Positions 45,049-56,889 are shown, counted from the first letter of the stretch. The stretch is DNA of 64,000 nt from Odontocerum albicorne (GCA_949825065.1 OX463846.1:12086177-12150176); one strand, 5' to 3'. The notes: generated by a model from the letters alone, not told the origin. Program-made: numbers and translations.

Positions 45049-45208
45049 TGCTTATAAGGTACAAAAAAAATTGGACGAAATAAGAGGCAATACGAAAGAG
45101 AAACCGTTGGGAATGGCAGCCGAAATGCTTGCTTACTTAGCAAAAATTAGACATGGGGTCGGCAAACTAGCTCTCTTATCACGAATGTCTTACAGAAAAA
45201 AATATTAA
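45049..45208 (+). other. Unassigned coding-like fragment
   Basis: One frame reads KAAYKVQKKLDEIRGNTKEK then PLGMAAEMLAYLAKIRHGVG, KLALLSRMSYRKKY and a stop. Codon composition looks protein-like (Lys, Glu, Ala, Leu in a plausible helix), unlike the surroundings. It has no start codon, no clear splice sites and no family I recognise. It may be an exon or the end of an old element. Confidence 0.25.
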
Positions 45209-45984
45209 ACATCGATGAAATAATGAATCATATATTATTTTATATAAAATATTGATCGAATGGTGAATTTTATAATAAACATCTAGTAAGTATGTTAAAG
45301 AGTGGTGTATAAAACATCTATTAAATAATGAACCATACATAAAAATGGATTGATCATTTTGAGCTTTAGGTTAAAAAAAGCTCAAACTGATTATTTAAGA
45401 AGGCGGATGTAATTTTTATTTATTAAACAATAAACTTAAATTTCAGATCAAAATAAAGCTGAAATTTACAAAATAAGCTCATAATAAGAACTCAAACCCT
45501 CATTCACAGAAACTAAAAGATTTTTTTTTTTTCTGTTGTGAATTTGATTGAGCAGTATATAAAAATATTCATATGGTTAACGAATCTATACAAAATGTGA
45601 ATAAAATATGATTATAGTAAATGATAGTGATGTCGAAAATATGTATTTATCTGTTAATGAAATTCTGAGACTTGTAATAATAGACTCTAGGCTATTTGAT
45701 AGTAGCGCTGTTGCATATTTTTTGTAATTCACTGGTTCGCAGTCAATTGCAGTGTGGAACAATCATATGAAATCCATAGGACATCTCGACTTCCCTGATA
45801 GTTGAGTACGTTCAAAAGAGATTTCTGTGACACCTTTATTGCAGGAAATATGGATTAAATCTGGTGGCTCGATCTCACATATTTTTTAATAAACATGTTT
45901 ACCAACTATTTCTTATACATATACAAATTACCAACTGGAAAAATAGCGATCCCTTTGTTGATTGACAAACTTTTGTTAAATGTA

Positions 45985-46210
45985 CCTGACAGTACATTTT
46001 CGGTGCCATATTCACAAATCGAAATATAAGAACTTAACCAATTGCACGTGGGATTACCTTGAATGAATTTTCTGATATTAATATCTTTCCAATATCGCCA
46101 AATGAATTTAGGATTATGTTCATTAATACACTATTTAGACATAATTGAGCAACTTCACAGATAATAATGGTTAGGTCATTGCTCCTGTTGTTAGTAATTT
46201 TAGACTTTTG
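45985..46210. repeat. Dispersed repeat X, copy 2
   Basis: 'acattttcggtgccatattc', 'gaatgaattttctgatatt' and 'tgagcaacttcac' run parallel to 31060-31210. It is diverged. Confidence 0.45.
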
Positions 46211-46519
46211 TTTTTTTTTCTTCTTATATTAAGCATTTTGTTTGATATAATTGTGTTACACCTGTATAAAATGTAAGATAAAATAAAATTTAAAAAAAAT
46301 CCAATTGTCTTTTTAGTCAATAGTCTGGTTGATCTTTGCACTTTCTCTTTTTTTAACGATGTCTGTCGACATTAAATTAATGAATTTTGCTGAATGAGTG
46401 CATAAGACCAAAGGTGCCAGCATGTGTTACAAAATTACAATATACCTAATCTTAATTGTCCGTAGTAGGTGGGAAAAATTGACCCGGATAGTCTCCGCCA
46501 AAAAAAAAGAAAAACATTT

Positions 46520-46770
46520 GAACAGAGACTCACAATCATCCTACACATCCGTTTATTTAAAACACGGCAGCAAAGAAGTTTGTTTTTTCCCCTCTGTTCG
46601 CGTTTTGGCAAATGGTGTTAAGCAGATTTCGCAACATTAAATTGGGATGGGGAGATATAAAATTTACATCACGAGTCGAACACGCACCAAATAATATTAA
46701 AAAGCTAAGAAAAAATTGCACATAAAGCTTGAGCACATAGCTATGTGACATTAAATGCAAAATAGAAGTT
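46520..46770 (+). repeat. Dispersed repeat Z, copy 2
   Basis: Aligns with 42040-42260 over about 220 bp, including 'gtgttaagcagatttcgcaa', 'ttgggatggggagatataaa' and 'accaaataatattaaaaagc'. Both strands contain open frames, but none is recognisable. Confidence 0.55.
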
Positions 46771-47346
46771 ATAAAATACGAGTGTAAACAATCAATATTG
46801 TCAATAATAAATCTTCCGTTATGCACACGTAATTTAAATCTACAATTTGACAAGATGCGCCCGCCCGATTGCATCAAAAATACTCGTATACACAGATCCA
46901 AAGCATGCCCAAATAATAATTTAGTACGTAGGATTTCTAGTCGGAGACATATTTGCAATTTCGAGATTTTCATTATGTGTTACATAATTCTAATTTCGCC
47001 CGCTTAAATTTCGGGTCTATAATGTATTATGTAAACGAATGATTTAAAAAAAATATTAATATTTCGGAATATCATACAAAAAATTGGATTTTTTTAACCC
47101 CCGGTTGATCCACAACCTGGTTAATGCGACCCACGGTAGTCGAGAGTCTACTCTATAAGTATTAACATATATGTTATATAGTCGAGGTATGCGTTAAATG
47201 CCTGCTTCAAACTCCCTCTCGAGAATCCAGGTATCTACGTGAGGCCAAAAATAAACCAACGCATGTCGAATAAGCTATTTAAGTTTATAAACACTCTTGA
47301 ATCATTCACAAACGTGTTATTTACAGAGCTATTGTTTTCATTTCCA

Positions 47347-47500
47347 ATAAATCCCCTTCTTATAAATCTTTATCTTCAAACCTGTGGGTTATGGATTCGA
47401 TTCCGTTGGTAAGCATTAAAAAAAATTCTAACCTTGTTTCCCTTACCATTATTTTCGTTGATTGAAAGAGATTATCACGTGGAAATACACCCGACAGCTT
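47347..47500 (+). repeat. SINE copy (tRNA-derived)
   Basis: The B-box-like GGATTCGATTCCG is at 47393-47405. The tail 'gattgaaagagattatcacgtggaa' is shared with 52921-52945. The A-box side is mostly lost. Confidence 0.65.
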
Positions 47501-47535
47501 ATACGATAAACAACACAAGTAATACATACACTTCC

Positions 47536-47680
47536 GTGATGAGCTTCGTAGCCTATATTGTTTAAACTGATGTCTTCTAGCCCGGAATTTGCGGGTTCGA
47601 TTCCCGTTAGTACCCAGATTTTTAACAAGTGTTCCAGTCTGGTTTTCACGAAAGGCTTGTTTAAACATCATCGTTGTAAA
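47536..47680 (+). repeat. SINE copy (tRNA-derived)
   Basis: Head 'gagcttcgtagcctatattg' (A-box area, compare 10872-10888) and B box GGGTTCGATTCCC at 47593-47605. It is followed by 'agtacccagatttttaacaa' and 'ccagtctggttttcac', as in the copy at 52786. Confidence 0.75.
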
Positions 47681-47789
47681 CTCATTGATGCATACCTTTT
47701 ACAATAGCGGTTTCCGTTACCCATCCAAGATATAAGTCAAAAGTTATACTTTTTAGATTTCGAATTATTATTTTCTAGCGGATGGCCGC

Positions 47790-48245
47790 ACGAAGTACGA
47801 TATTCAATGGACAGTAGCAAAAAACAATAGAATGAATGATGGATTATACAGTACATTTGCCGACCAAAGCATTTCTAGAGAAACAAACTAACTGCTCATA
47901 ATGGATATTTGGTCCCAACATTAGAATATGCGATATAAACTTAAACGTGACAAAAAAGTAATGAAAGTAAGGTAAATGCGGTAGAAATGAAAGTGTTACA
48001 TAGAACATGTGAAAAACAATGTATAAATGAGAATTGAAAAAAAGATGCAGTGCTTAAGATGAAGAAAGGACCGTCCAGATAGTTTGGCCACGCAGAAAGA
48101 GTGAAAAACTTTCATAATAGGTGAATACACGACGAAGTACATGACCGTGACAGCAACGAAAGCTGTGTACCAGGTTCGAAAGATATGTCTTCTCTGCCTA
48201 TCCTAATAGAGACATGGCATGATGTTGGTGTTAATAATGTTGAAA
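47790..48245 (+). repeat. LINE-A copy, 3' half
   Basis: Decayed post-RT blocks ('ggtcccaacattagaatatg', 'tttggccacgcagaaagagt') and the 3' end 'ccaggttcgaaagatatgtc' to 'aatagagacatggcatgatg'. Confidence 0.65.
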
Positions 48246-48249
48246 TTAC

Positions 48250-48985
48250 TATGTTTATGACTAATAAGTACCTACAGTAACTTATACTATAAAAAATTCT
48301 TTGTGTGTGACTAATAAGGGCCTACAGTATGTTAAGTAATAAAATGAGTGAATAATTTGTATGTGACTAATAAGTACCTACAGTAACTAATATAACGAAG
48401 AAACACTTTGTATCTAACTAATAAGCACCTACTGTAACTAATACATTGAGAAACTAGTTTGTAAGTGACTAATATGTACCTATAGTAGCTAATAACACGA
48501 AGAAATCATTTGTATGTGACTAATAAGTACCTACAGTAACTAATATAATGAAGAAATACTTTGTATCTAACTAATAAGCACCTACAGTAACTAATACAAT
48601 GAGAAACTAGTTTGTAAGTGACTAATATGTACATATAGTAACTAATAACACGAAGAAATCATTTGTATGTGACTAATAAGTACCTACAGTAACTAGTACA
48701 ATGAGGAAATGCTTCGTATGTAACTAATAAATACCTACAGTACCTAATACAACGAGAAAATACTTTGTGTGTGACTAATAGGCATCTACAGTAACTTATA
48801 CTATCAGAAAATACTTCGTATGTAACTAATAAATTAATTTAGTGACATATACTATAGTAAAATACTTTTTACATCAGTAATAAGTAATTACGAGTACATA
48901 TAGTAAATTATACTATAAAAAAATTACTATCTGTGTGACTAAGCGTTTAAAGTAACTTATACAATATAAAAAATTACTTTTGTCA
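48250..48985. repeat. Minisatellite, unit about 56-60 bp x about 13, partly trimeric
   Basis: The unit is TGACTAATAAGTACCTACAG followed by 'taactaatacaatgagaaa' and 'actttgtatg'. From about 48355 to 48690 three unit variants (ending CACTTTGTATCTAAC, ACTAGTTTGTAAGTG, and AATCATTTGTATGTG) repeat in fixed order, a higher-order period of about 170 bp. Units at the edges are more diverged. Confidence 0.9.
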
Positions 48986-49605
48986 TAAAAAGTTAACTAT
49001 GCGCCTAAATCAAGAGGAGTATAACTTTTCTACGGATCATTTTATATGAAATGGAAATAAAAAATGCTTTATTAGGCTGAGCAATAACTCAATTTTATGG
49101 GTCGTTATTGGAAAAATATAAAGGTCTCTAAATCTTTCATTGTTATGTATGCTACAGGTGAATAATGTCCTAAGCGTAAATCTGAAACTTTTGAACGACA
49201 TTTTTCCTCCAAATAAATTATTAAAAAGTGTATTTTTTTTCCAAATGACCATACAAGTCATATTTTATTAGGAGTGACGGAGTGTCTATTGGTGGGAAGG
49301 GTTGACGATTTCATTAGAGCTTTAAATATCCTTTTTTAATGTTGAGTGGTTAATTTTTGTTTTTTAGAGGCGTCGCCTGTGTACTCATTGAATGATGTAT
49401 TTGTTGAAGCAGGAAGAAGTCATTTGGGCAAGGATTTTTATAGTTATTTTATGGAGGTTGTTTTTCGAGAGAAAACTACGATCTTGGCAATAAGGATTAT
49501 AGTATACCTCCATGTCATAAATTGTTTTAATGAAAAAAAATAACCCTCCTGGATGATTTTTCTCAATGTCGATCCGTTCCCTTCTTTCCCAGTTTCCTAA
49601 GACCT
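48986..49605. other. Intergenic, nothing recognised
   Basis: No repeat or coding evidence. A 65-codon frame (49346-49543) has no domain. Confidence 0.35.
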
Positions 49606-49609
49606 TAAC

Positions 49610-49790
49610 GACCTCAGTGTCGTGGAATTGGTAAAGCGCGTGTCTTTCAGCCTGGGGTTAATGGGTCCGATTCCCGATAAAGGTTCCCGGTAGAGTTTTA
49701 AAATAAAAAAATCAGTATGACATTCACTTGACACCTTTTTAACATATTTCTGATTTGTTGGAAGAGATTACCTAATATTGAGCTGCGCAG
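49610..49790 (+). repeat. SINE copy (tRNA-derived)
   Basis: A-box-like 'tggaattggtaaagcg' (49623-49638), B box GGGTCCGATTCCC at 49663-49675, and the tail 'tgttggaagagattacctaa' as in other copies. Confidence 0.7.
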
Positions 49791-49929
49791 TAAAGCACTC
49801 TACATCTATGCAGAAGTTATTCGGTTCGAACATCACACAGTGCTACTCCTCTCGAATAACACAGACATTTTCCGCCTTGTATTTGGGGATATACGTATAC
49901 CTACGACTTCAGACATACTCGTATATATT

Positions 49930-50185
49930 TAAAAAAATGGAAAAAAACATGCCGGTGGGCTCCGATCGTCTCCCTTCGGTGTGCCATCGGATTCAGTATA
50001 GCAGTGTGGCCGGTGAGTTTCCTGGTGTGCAACGGCTCACTCACTCACTTAAAAGGAATAAGATTAAAAAAGAACAAAGAAAGTAACAAAACTCCATGGC
50101 ACAGCTTCGCTTTCCATTTGAATTGACGTTGGAATATCGAAGGGATCCTTGACTACGAGACCCATTAACGACGACAATTAATATT
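49930..50185 (+). other. GC-rich patch joined to a LINE-C-like 3' tail
   Basis: 49950-50035 is GC-richer and contains a consensus splice donor (GCCG/GTGAGT at 50009-50014) after MPVGSDRLPSVCHRIQYSSV. From 50085 the sequence resembles the LINE-C 3' tail at 26840-26895 ('gttggaatatcgaagggatc', 'ctacgaga', 'acgacga'). It is probably repeat rather than exon. Confidence 0.3.
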
Positions 50186-50892
50186 TAATCTCAAATCTTC
50201 TGTCTGGGTCATCAAAGTGACCTTCTTCCATATTATTAGGCTTGTATAATGGCTTTTGTTGAATATCAACTGGGATCTGCTTACATGGTCTATCCATGGT
50301 AATCTTCCTGACCTTATATTATTGTAATTAGTTATTGTTTCGTTAATATTCGAGTTTCTTCGTTAAATCCATATGTTCTTGGGCCAAAAATCGTTCGTTG
50401 TATTCGGTTTTTGGTTTTCAATAACTTTTAATAGTTTTTATCTTATTTATAAAGACAGACAATGCGTACCATTTACTTCACATACACAAGCAATATAAAT
50501 TATATACAGGGAAAATTAGGGAAAGACGTAATAAATGATTACCAAGGAAAATATGGGTGAACCAAGTGAATTATATTTTGAAAGAAAGAAATATGAAAAG
50601 TCAGAGTATCAGAGTTGTATGGATGTTCAATATTAAATTAGTGTGCGAAGGAAGTATAGAGTTCAATGGATAGTATAAAAATGTTGAATGGGAATGTAAG
50701 CATATCACTTTATACTGAAGATACGGAGAATAAAGATGAATGACTGAGTTTGATAAGTAAATTGTATAAGAGATGCAAAAAGAAAGATCTGAGAATGAAT
50801 GAATGCAGAGTTAAAAAGGATATTGAACGGTGTGTAGCGATAGGAAATAAAACAAAAATCTGCTGAGATTGTTCATAACAATATTTTGGTAC

Positions 50893-51276
50893 TGTGGCGT
50901 TCGTATGCTCGGTCAATGACTGGCGATACGAGCTTTGCATACCTTGACAATTCAAAACAAACAATTGCAAGGTCCACACGCCGGTCATTCAACTCACTAT
51001 TAGGCGTGGTGCGCATTCCATGCTAGAGCGAGAAGGCAACACATCTGTCGCGCCAGTTCCCAAAACAGAATGATACCTACATACGACAAGAATCGTATCG
51101 TGGATGCTGAAACGAGACGGGAGTATATCGTGCGCGCATTCCCGCACACATTCAAGAATAGTATAAATACCTACGTCTATCAATTAAATCTCTCTTTCCG
51201 CATTGCGATCTAAACAAGTTTTATTTATCAACAAACCATCATCATCATCTCTCCTTTAAGGAACACAGTTCCTAAA
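50893..51276. mobile_element. Solo-LTR-like insertion, 384 bp
   Basis: A GC-richer block begins TGTGGCGTTCG and contains a TATA box (GTATAAATACC, 51161-51171). It is flanked by GTAC on both sides (50889-50892, 51277-51280). The LINE-A sequence is continuous across it, as seen by comparison with 37015-37045. A 4-bp duplication and an internal promoter fit an LTR. The 3' end (CCTAAA) does not show the usual CA, so the class is tentative. Confidence 0.55.
51161..51171 (+). promoter_or_regulatory. TATA box of the LTR-like insertion
   Basis: GTATAAATACC lies about 115 bp from the right end of the insertion, at a normal position for an LTR promoter. Confidence 0.45.
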
Positions 51277-51755
51277 GTACCAACTTAGATATATGATAGA
51301 GAAACGCGGACGTGGAAAAGACTGAAAGTAACCAAATAAATGCTGTAGATATGCGTGCACTGAGAAGAATTCATATAGTGATAATGTATGACACAATACA
51401 AACGTTAGTGATAAGGGATGAATGAGAACTTATGGCTGATGTGTGTTGAGGAAGATGAATAAGAGCACTCTGAGACGTTTTGAACTGATAGAACGAACGA
51501 ATGAAGAAATACTAACAAAACAAATATATAGAGCAAATATGAGAGGAAGGCGTAGTAGATGAATACCAAGAAAAATATGGTTGAACGAAGTGAATGATAT
51601 TTCTAAAGAAAGAAATATTAAAAGTCAGAGACATCGGAGGTGCCGTATGAGAAGTTGTAAGGATTTAGAGGAGGCGAAATGTATGTGTTGTGATAAAAAA
51701 AATCTACCACTCTGTATTCTCTGTCTACCCGAAACGGAAACAGTGTGATGATATT

Positions 51756-52355
51756 TTTGTATGTGTTATTGTTCAAACAATTTTTACTTCATTTGACCTT
51801 TTTAAACCACTTTAGCAAGTTAAATATACTTTTGTAAACAAGCAAGTAAATCACGCTTGAAAATACATATGTGTAAGTATATTGAAGAGCTTGTTTTTCA
51901 AAAACAACGGATATTTACAAGTAAAAGTTTTAAGAATATCAAAGGAAAATATCCAAAATGATTCACCAATCAAAACATTGTAGTTTAAAATTATCCTCAA
52001 ATAATACGAATTCTCATATGCTTTGAACACGCTGGAAAATGAGTTTCAACAAATATATAATATATTTATTTAACACTTTATTATATAAAAATCTGTCGGG
52101 CTTATTTACATGTGGCAATATTTTCCAACTTACCAGACAAAAGTAGTTACATGGTCGCAAGAAATATTCAAATTATTATTAACGTGTACAAAATTCATGA
52201 ATAATATAAATAAAAACAATAGATGTGATGTATCATCAATCAAAGGAAAAAGAAAGGGATGTTGAAGGGGAAAAGAAAATCGGGAATTAAACACATTACA
52301 TTACTGACTTGAAATTAAGGGTTTTTTTAATCGCTTTATAAAACATGCTAATGAC
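51756..52355. other. AT-rich intergenic stretch
   Basis: Nothing recognised on either strand. Confidence 0.35.
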
Positions 52356-52359
52356 AATG

Positions 52360-52780
52360 AATTTGAATAATGTCTGAAATGAATGGAGAGCGCAGAAGAG
52401 GTAGACAGAGGAAAAGGTGGAATGAGATAGAGACATTTTTTTTAACTAAGGCAAAGTTAAGAAGTATGTGAAACAGAAAAGCATGTATCACGATATATAT
52501 TGATATGAACGAAGTAAGAGTTGTGGGCATGGATAGATAAACATAGATTTGTTTCTTCTTTTCTTACTCCAAAATGGGCATGACGTGATATTACATATAT
52601 ATGTAAATAATTAAGGTATTTATAAAAAACTTTCTCAAGGAAAAAAATGGTGTTCACATTATTGTGAGAATAATTAGTGTTAAATCTTTCTAATAGAAGA
52701 ATATACATAATAAAGTGTATGGACGAAGCGAAATGAACGATGTGTACCAGGATAGAAAAAAACATGTCTCAAATCTATGA
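52360..52780 (+). repeat. Decayed LINE-A 3' fragments
   Basis: 'gagcgcagaagaggtagaca' with 'gaaaaggtggaatg' corresponds to the Arg/Gly-rich tail. 'catggatagataaacataga' with 'ttcttactccaaaatgggca' corresponds to the 3' end. A further scrap lies at 52720-52775. Confidence 0.45.
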
Positions 52781-52785
52781 ATACT

Positions 52786-52975
52786 CCTCCGTGGCCTGGT
52801 GGTAAGACGCTTGTCTGCAAATCCGAAGATTGCGGGTTCGATCTCCACTGGAACCCAGATTTTTTTAATGGGATTTCAGTCTGGTTTTCACTTAGGGCCC
52901 ATTAAAAACATATTTCTGGTTGTTTGGAAGAGATTGCCACGTGGCAATAAACTCACCAGGTAAAATAAAATAAAA
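52786..52975 (+). repeat. SINE, best-preserved copy
   Basis: The tRNA-like head CTCCGTGGCCTGGTGGTAAG has an A-box (TGGCCTGGTGG, 52792-52802), and a B box GGGTTCGATCTCC (52834-52846). A CTGCAAA anticodon-loop-like segment resembles tRNA-Cys. The body follows ('cagtctggttttcacttagg', 'gaagagattgccacgtggca') with an A-rich tail. No intact acceptor stem, so it is not a tRNA gene. Confidence 0.8.
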
Positions 52976-53099
52976 ACTTTTATTTGATACAGTACAGTAA
53001 ATTGTAGATTTTGATTATTATTAAATCAAAAGGAATTAATTATTATGTTGAAAGTGTGTAATGATATTTCCAAGACATTTATTATTATAAAACACTATA

Positions 53100-53460
53100 A
53101 TTTATTTATTATTTGCAATTGGTCAGTAAATGATTGAAAGAATAGTATTTAGTATGAACGGAGTATTGAGGTGGATACACCTCGTAGAAAGAGGGAATGA
53201 TGAAAGGTTTACAAAAATATCATATCCGAGTAATATAAAACGTTCGAGAAATTTAGGAATACCAAAAAAGGCACGACCTATCGAAATTTATCAAATTCTG
53301 AAAGAGGGAAGAGGGAAAACCCTTTACAATAGAATAACATGACGAGGTGTATGAAAATGGCCAAAGCGAAACATGTGTACCTGAATAGAATAAAATGGAG
53401 ATCTTTTCTCTTTACCTACCCAATAGGCACAAAGCGTGTTGGTAATGATAATGATGGTAT
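53100..53460 (+). repeat. LINE-A copy, 3' half
   Basis: Encodes VLRWIHLVERGNDERFTKIS and a decayed tail. It ends 'cctgaatagaataaaatgga' to 'taggcacaaagcgtgttgg'. Confidence 0.65.
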
Positions 53461-53599
53461 TATACAGCTTTAATCACTTAACTGTACTTTATGCATATAC
53501 TCGTGAGTGTTAGTGTAGAAGAGCATAGATAATTTTGACATTATGAAAAAAAAAACTACTTTTCTTTTAAATGGCCTTTTCTACACGGGTCCAACCAAT

Positions 53600-54065
53600 T
53601 AAATGAGCACAGTTAATTTGTGAAAAATAAAATGAGAACGGAGCTCCGGACTTCCCTATCGCGACATACATATTTTGCGTCCTCTATATCCATACACCTT
53701 CTCTTATTATGCTACTATGATTGCTCTGATTTTTTACATTTTCTTTTTTCGAAACATCACTCGCATGATCCATCCATACTGTTCTTGGTCTTCCTTTACC
53801 ACGCATTTCACTCAGATTTGCATTGTATATTTGTTTTGTTAATCTTTCTTCATTTATTCATTGTATATGTCCAAATCATCTCAAAGTAATTTTCTCAATC
53901 TTACTCAACAGCCTTAAGTTCACAATTATCGCTGATTACATAATTCTGTATTCTTTCATACATTGTAACTCAAGAAATATTCTCAGTGCATACATTTCTG
54001 CAGCTTTCTTTCGGTCGTTTTCTCTATCTATGATACACTTCACTCATATACGTCAAAATAGCTTC
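53600..54065 (-). repeat. LINE-A copy, minus strand
   Basis: Read on the minus strand it follows the LINE-A order (ACGAAAGAAAGCTGCAGAAA near 54015, 'aatttgagatgatttgga'-type FGHVE block near 53880, 'ggaagaccaagaacagtatg' near 53790). Plus-strand open frames here are shadows. Confidence 0.65.
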
Positions 54066-54589
54066 TAGGATATTTTTCTGGATTTTGATACCGTTCGGTT
54101 CGATTATATATGTGACATGTTTACCATAAATACTATATTTAAACAAATTCTAATTGGGTAAGTGTTAGTATTAAATAATACAATATTCCAATTTATTTTA
54201 CGATCGCTGAAAGTTATAGTTTGCTGATTTTCCGTGTGTGTAAAATATCTACGTAATGATAATATAAACCAAGCCAGAGTAATTGTTTTAAAAAGTAAAT
54301 ATTTGGACAAACAAGTTTAATTTTCCTCCAGCACGTTTTGATTGTTTTGCTAGATATATTTATGATTTAATTAAAAATTTAATATCAAATGGAATTAACG
54401 AGTACCATATGACTGTGATTAAAAAAATCATTGACAATCGGCCTAAATATTTGTTTCGCTTGAATTGCGAGTGTTGTATTTTTATACGAGTATACTACGA
54501 TACAAATTGGGGTATACGAAAATTTATTTCGTATTCTTATGTTTAATTCAAATCCAAAACTGCACCAAATATTTTCAGTGTCACATTAA

Positions 54590-54760
54590 TCTCTCGTGTA
54601 GCAGAACGCTGGTTAATATTGATTTGGTAGTAATCGATCTTCCAGAGCGAATATGTTCTTCGATTTTCGTATTACCGTAACGAATTTTTAAACCACATTT
54701 GACACTCACGATAGCTAACTGCATGTCAAATAAACTGCCGACTTCAAAAAGGTAAAGGGA
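54590..54760 (-). pseudogene. N-terminal relic of an irritans-like mariner
   Basis: The minus strand reads MQLAIVSVKCGLKIRYGNTK then IEEHIRSGRSITTK and 'VLLHE'. It aligns with the block VKCGLNIL of the 20250-21010 relic and with the SGD-IED-PRSGRP region of mariners. The rest is lost. Confidence 0.6.
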
Positions 54761-54769
54761 GGAAAACAG

Positions 54770-55880
54770 TTTAGGCAGTCGATCGAAGCGTGGTTGTTAT
54801 TGCAACAGGAGTTTGTATACTTGGGCTTGCAAAACGAATTGATTTGTGGAAGAGGTTTGTGTAAGCTCTGGAGTGTGGTGTTTTTTGTTGTTTTATATTT
54901 ATATTTTTATATACTCGTATACGTATTTTTTTGTTTGTTTTATGTTTGTGTGCGGTATATCATATTGTGGAATGAATGTTTTGGCATGTCTGGATTGATG
55001 AAGTGTGAGGAGTTTGATTTCGCGTGATGTATACTATATGTAATTGAGTGTCACTGTTTGTCAGGTTGATGAGAATATGCAACGGGATTTTATATAATCA
55101 AAAATCCGAAAGAAAAATCGATTGATTTTTTCATGATATATGTCCTCAGTGAGATACAGGCAAAAGTCTAGTTTACTGGGGATACGACAAATGAAGGGCA
55201 ACAAACTCAGATCCATTAAAATTGTGTATCCGAATTAAATTACCTGTTGTTTTTTCGCAAATTATGTATATTTCTTGTCATGTGTAAAATAAAATAAAAT
55301 TAATATAATAAAATCGTTTATGTCGCATTCTTTCCTTTGTGGTAGTAAATCAAGCAACGAAAAAACAATTAATTTTGTTCTATCTTCAAAATGACGTTAT
55401 ATAAACCACTCAAACAATTTGATAAACAATAGTCGTATAAATGCGCTAAACTTTTACCTTTCATAATAATGTATTGTAAATTCAACATGTTTGGAGTGAA
55501 GTTAACAATGAGTATTTTGTCCTAACGACATCTATTCGAGAAATACGAACACTTTCATATTATTTCACGCCAATGTTGAACGTGACTGTGAAATAAATAT
55601 CGAGATTATTAATTAAGCAGCAATAGTTTTAAATGTTATCTTGAATAACTATAAAATAAGACTGAAATGAGAAATCAAAACACGTACAAAACATTAATTC
55701 GTAATGAATATTCAATCATCAATTAAAGCCTTGATTTTATAATTTTAATGTTTCACTAAATATTACTCTTTGCATACCAACATACCACACCTCATTTTAC
55801 ACATTGTCATCTGCTGTTGGTCCGATAGTTATCATATGTACACTATCATTATTTACATTCAAGAGAAAATAAAAAAACAA
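54770..55880. other. Intergenic, nothing recognised
   Basis: A 77-codon hydrophobic frame (54794-55027) is Tyr/Phe/Val-rich through T-rich composition. It has no domain or splice context and is not called. Confidence 0.35.
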
Positions 55881-55884
55881 TGAT

Positions 55885-56190
55885 ACATTGTAATTTGTTT
55901 TTATCAAACACTGTTTATTCCACTTTTTATAACGGTATAACCCTACCGATTTCAAGGCTTTCCCCTCATCATCAGGGGAGCACAAACAAGGCTAAATTAT
56001 GTTCGAACTGGTACCGACATACATGCATATAACGGTAAACATTCGGATTGGGGACTGTGGGTGAAGGGAGGGAGGAGACAACCTCAGCGAGCTGTGGTGA
56101 GATTCTTGGAATATACTCGTATGTTAAAAACAAATTACAATTTATTTAAACCTCCACAATGTTAATACCTTAACTATAAATAATACAATG
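55885..56190. mobile_element. Inverted-end element, family F, copy 1
   Basis: The left end ACATTGTAATTTGTTTTTAT continues 'caaacactgtttattccac' and 'ccctcatcatcaggggagca'. The right side has AAAAACAAATTACAAT (56128-56143) and then 'tttaaacctccacaatgtta'. Both parts recur, in the opposite orientation, at 62870-63115. The interior (55990-56128) is not shared. Confidence 0.65.
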
Positions 56191-56503
56191 ATATATTTTT
56201 AAATAATTTGATATAGCATTATTTCCCGATCATTGTAAGTGTTCTGTTGGAAGTTGATAGTTATGATAGAAAATACGCACTTTCTTAAACAATTTATTTA
56301 GATGACTTGTACCATGATTTATATTTCAGTATTTCACGGAAATATATTTACGGGACGGAATGTCATAGTGACCTGCCTCCCTAATGCAAATGTACCTGAG
56401 AAATTTGGACATTATGGACCCTTAATATACTTATTTAGGTGAAAGACATATCTTCATCTATTTTCAATTGAGAATATAGGAACAAAGGGCACATGTGGCC
56501 AGA

Positions 56504-56518
56504 GAGAGAGAGAGAGGG
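56504..56518. repeat. (GA)n microsatellite
   Basis: AGAGAGAGAGAGAGG, about seven units. Confidence 0.8.
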
Positions 56519-56889
56519 ATATTTCAAGAAAACAAACTGAAACTACTTTTCTCAAGCTTCATTAATCTCTAGGGGCTGCGAGTGTTTCTAAGAGCACTTT
56601 AAAGCAACAATGAAATATTTATGACTGACATGTACAATATTATATTTCTTATGTTATCATCGATGGGGGCCATGTTGGTAAGACAGTCGATCCTCTTCAT
56701 GGACGAAAAAACAGGATAAGCGTCCATCACATGACACAAGCACGTCAAGAGATCAAGAAAAACAGAAAATAAGAGAGGTCGAGTAACATGAATATCGCTA
56801 ACAAGAGAGGCATCTAGTTATAAAGCATATAAGCAAAAGAAAAATATAAATTTGTATATAAAATGACTTAGAGTAAAAGCACTCCGGAA

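Larger units (their letters stand above)
50500..51755 (+). repeat. LINE-A copies, one split by an LTR-like insertion
   Basis: 50500-50640 is a 3' end block (RRPRKIW-like 'ccaaggaaaatatgggtgaa'). From 50640 a second copy runs LRMNECRVKKDIERCVAIGN to 50888, is interrupted at 50893-51276, and resumes with 'taccaacttagatatatgat' (the GSETW block region). It continues to the 3' end near 51755 with 'caagaaaaatatggttgaac' and 'tgtattctctgtctaccc'. Confidence 0.7.

Noticed and set aside
46557..46973. 138-aa open frame, minus strand
   Set aside because: Lies across dispersed repeat Z; no domain, and the homologous stretch at 42040-42260 is not open.
49951..50014. Exon ending in a GTGAGT donor
   Set aside because: Only a single splice signal supports it, and it is joined directly to a LINE-like 3' tail.
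52786..52860. tRNA gene (Cys-like)
   Set aside because: A and B boxes are present, but there is no complete acceptor stem and the sequence runs on into a SINE body shared with other copies.
54794..55027. 77-aa hydrophobic protein
   Set aside because: T-rich composition gives Phe/Tyr/Val; no signal-peptide logic, splice context or homologue.
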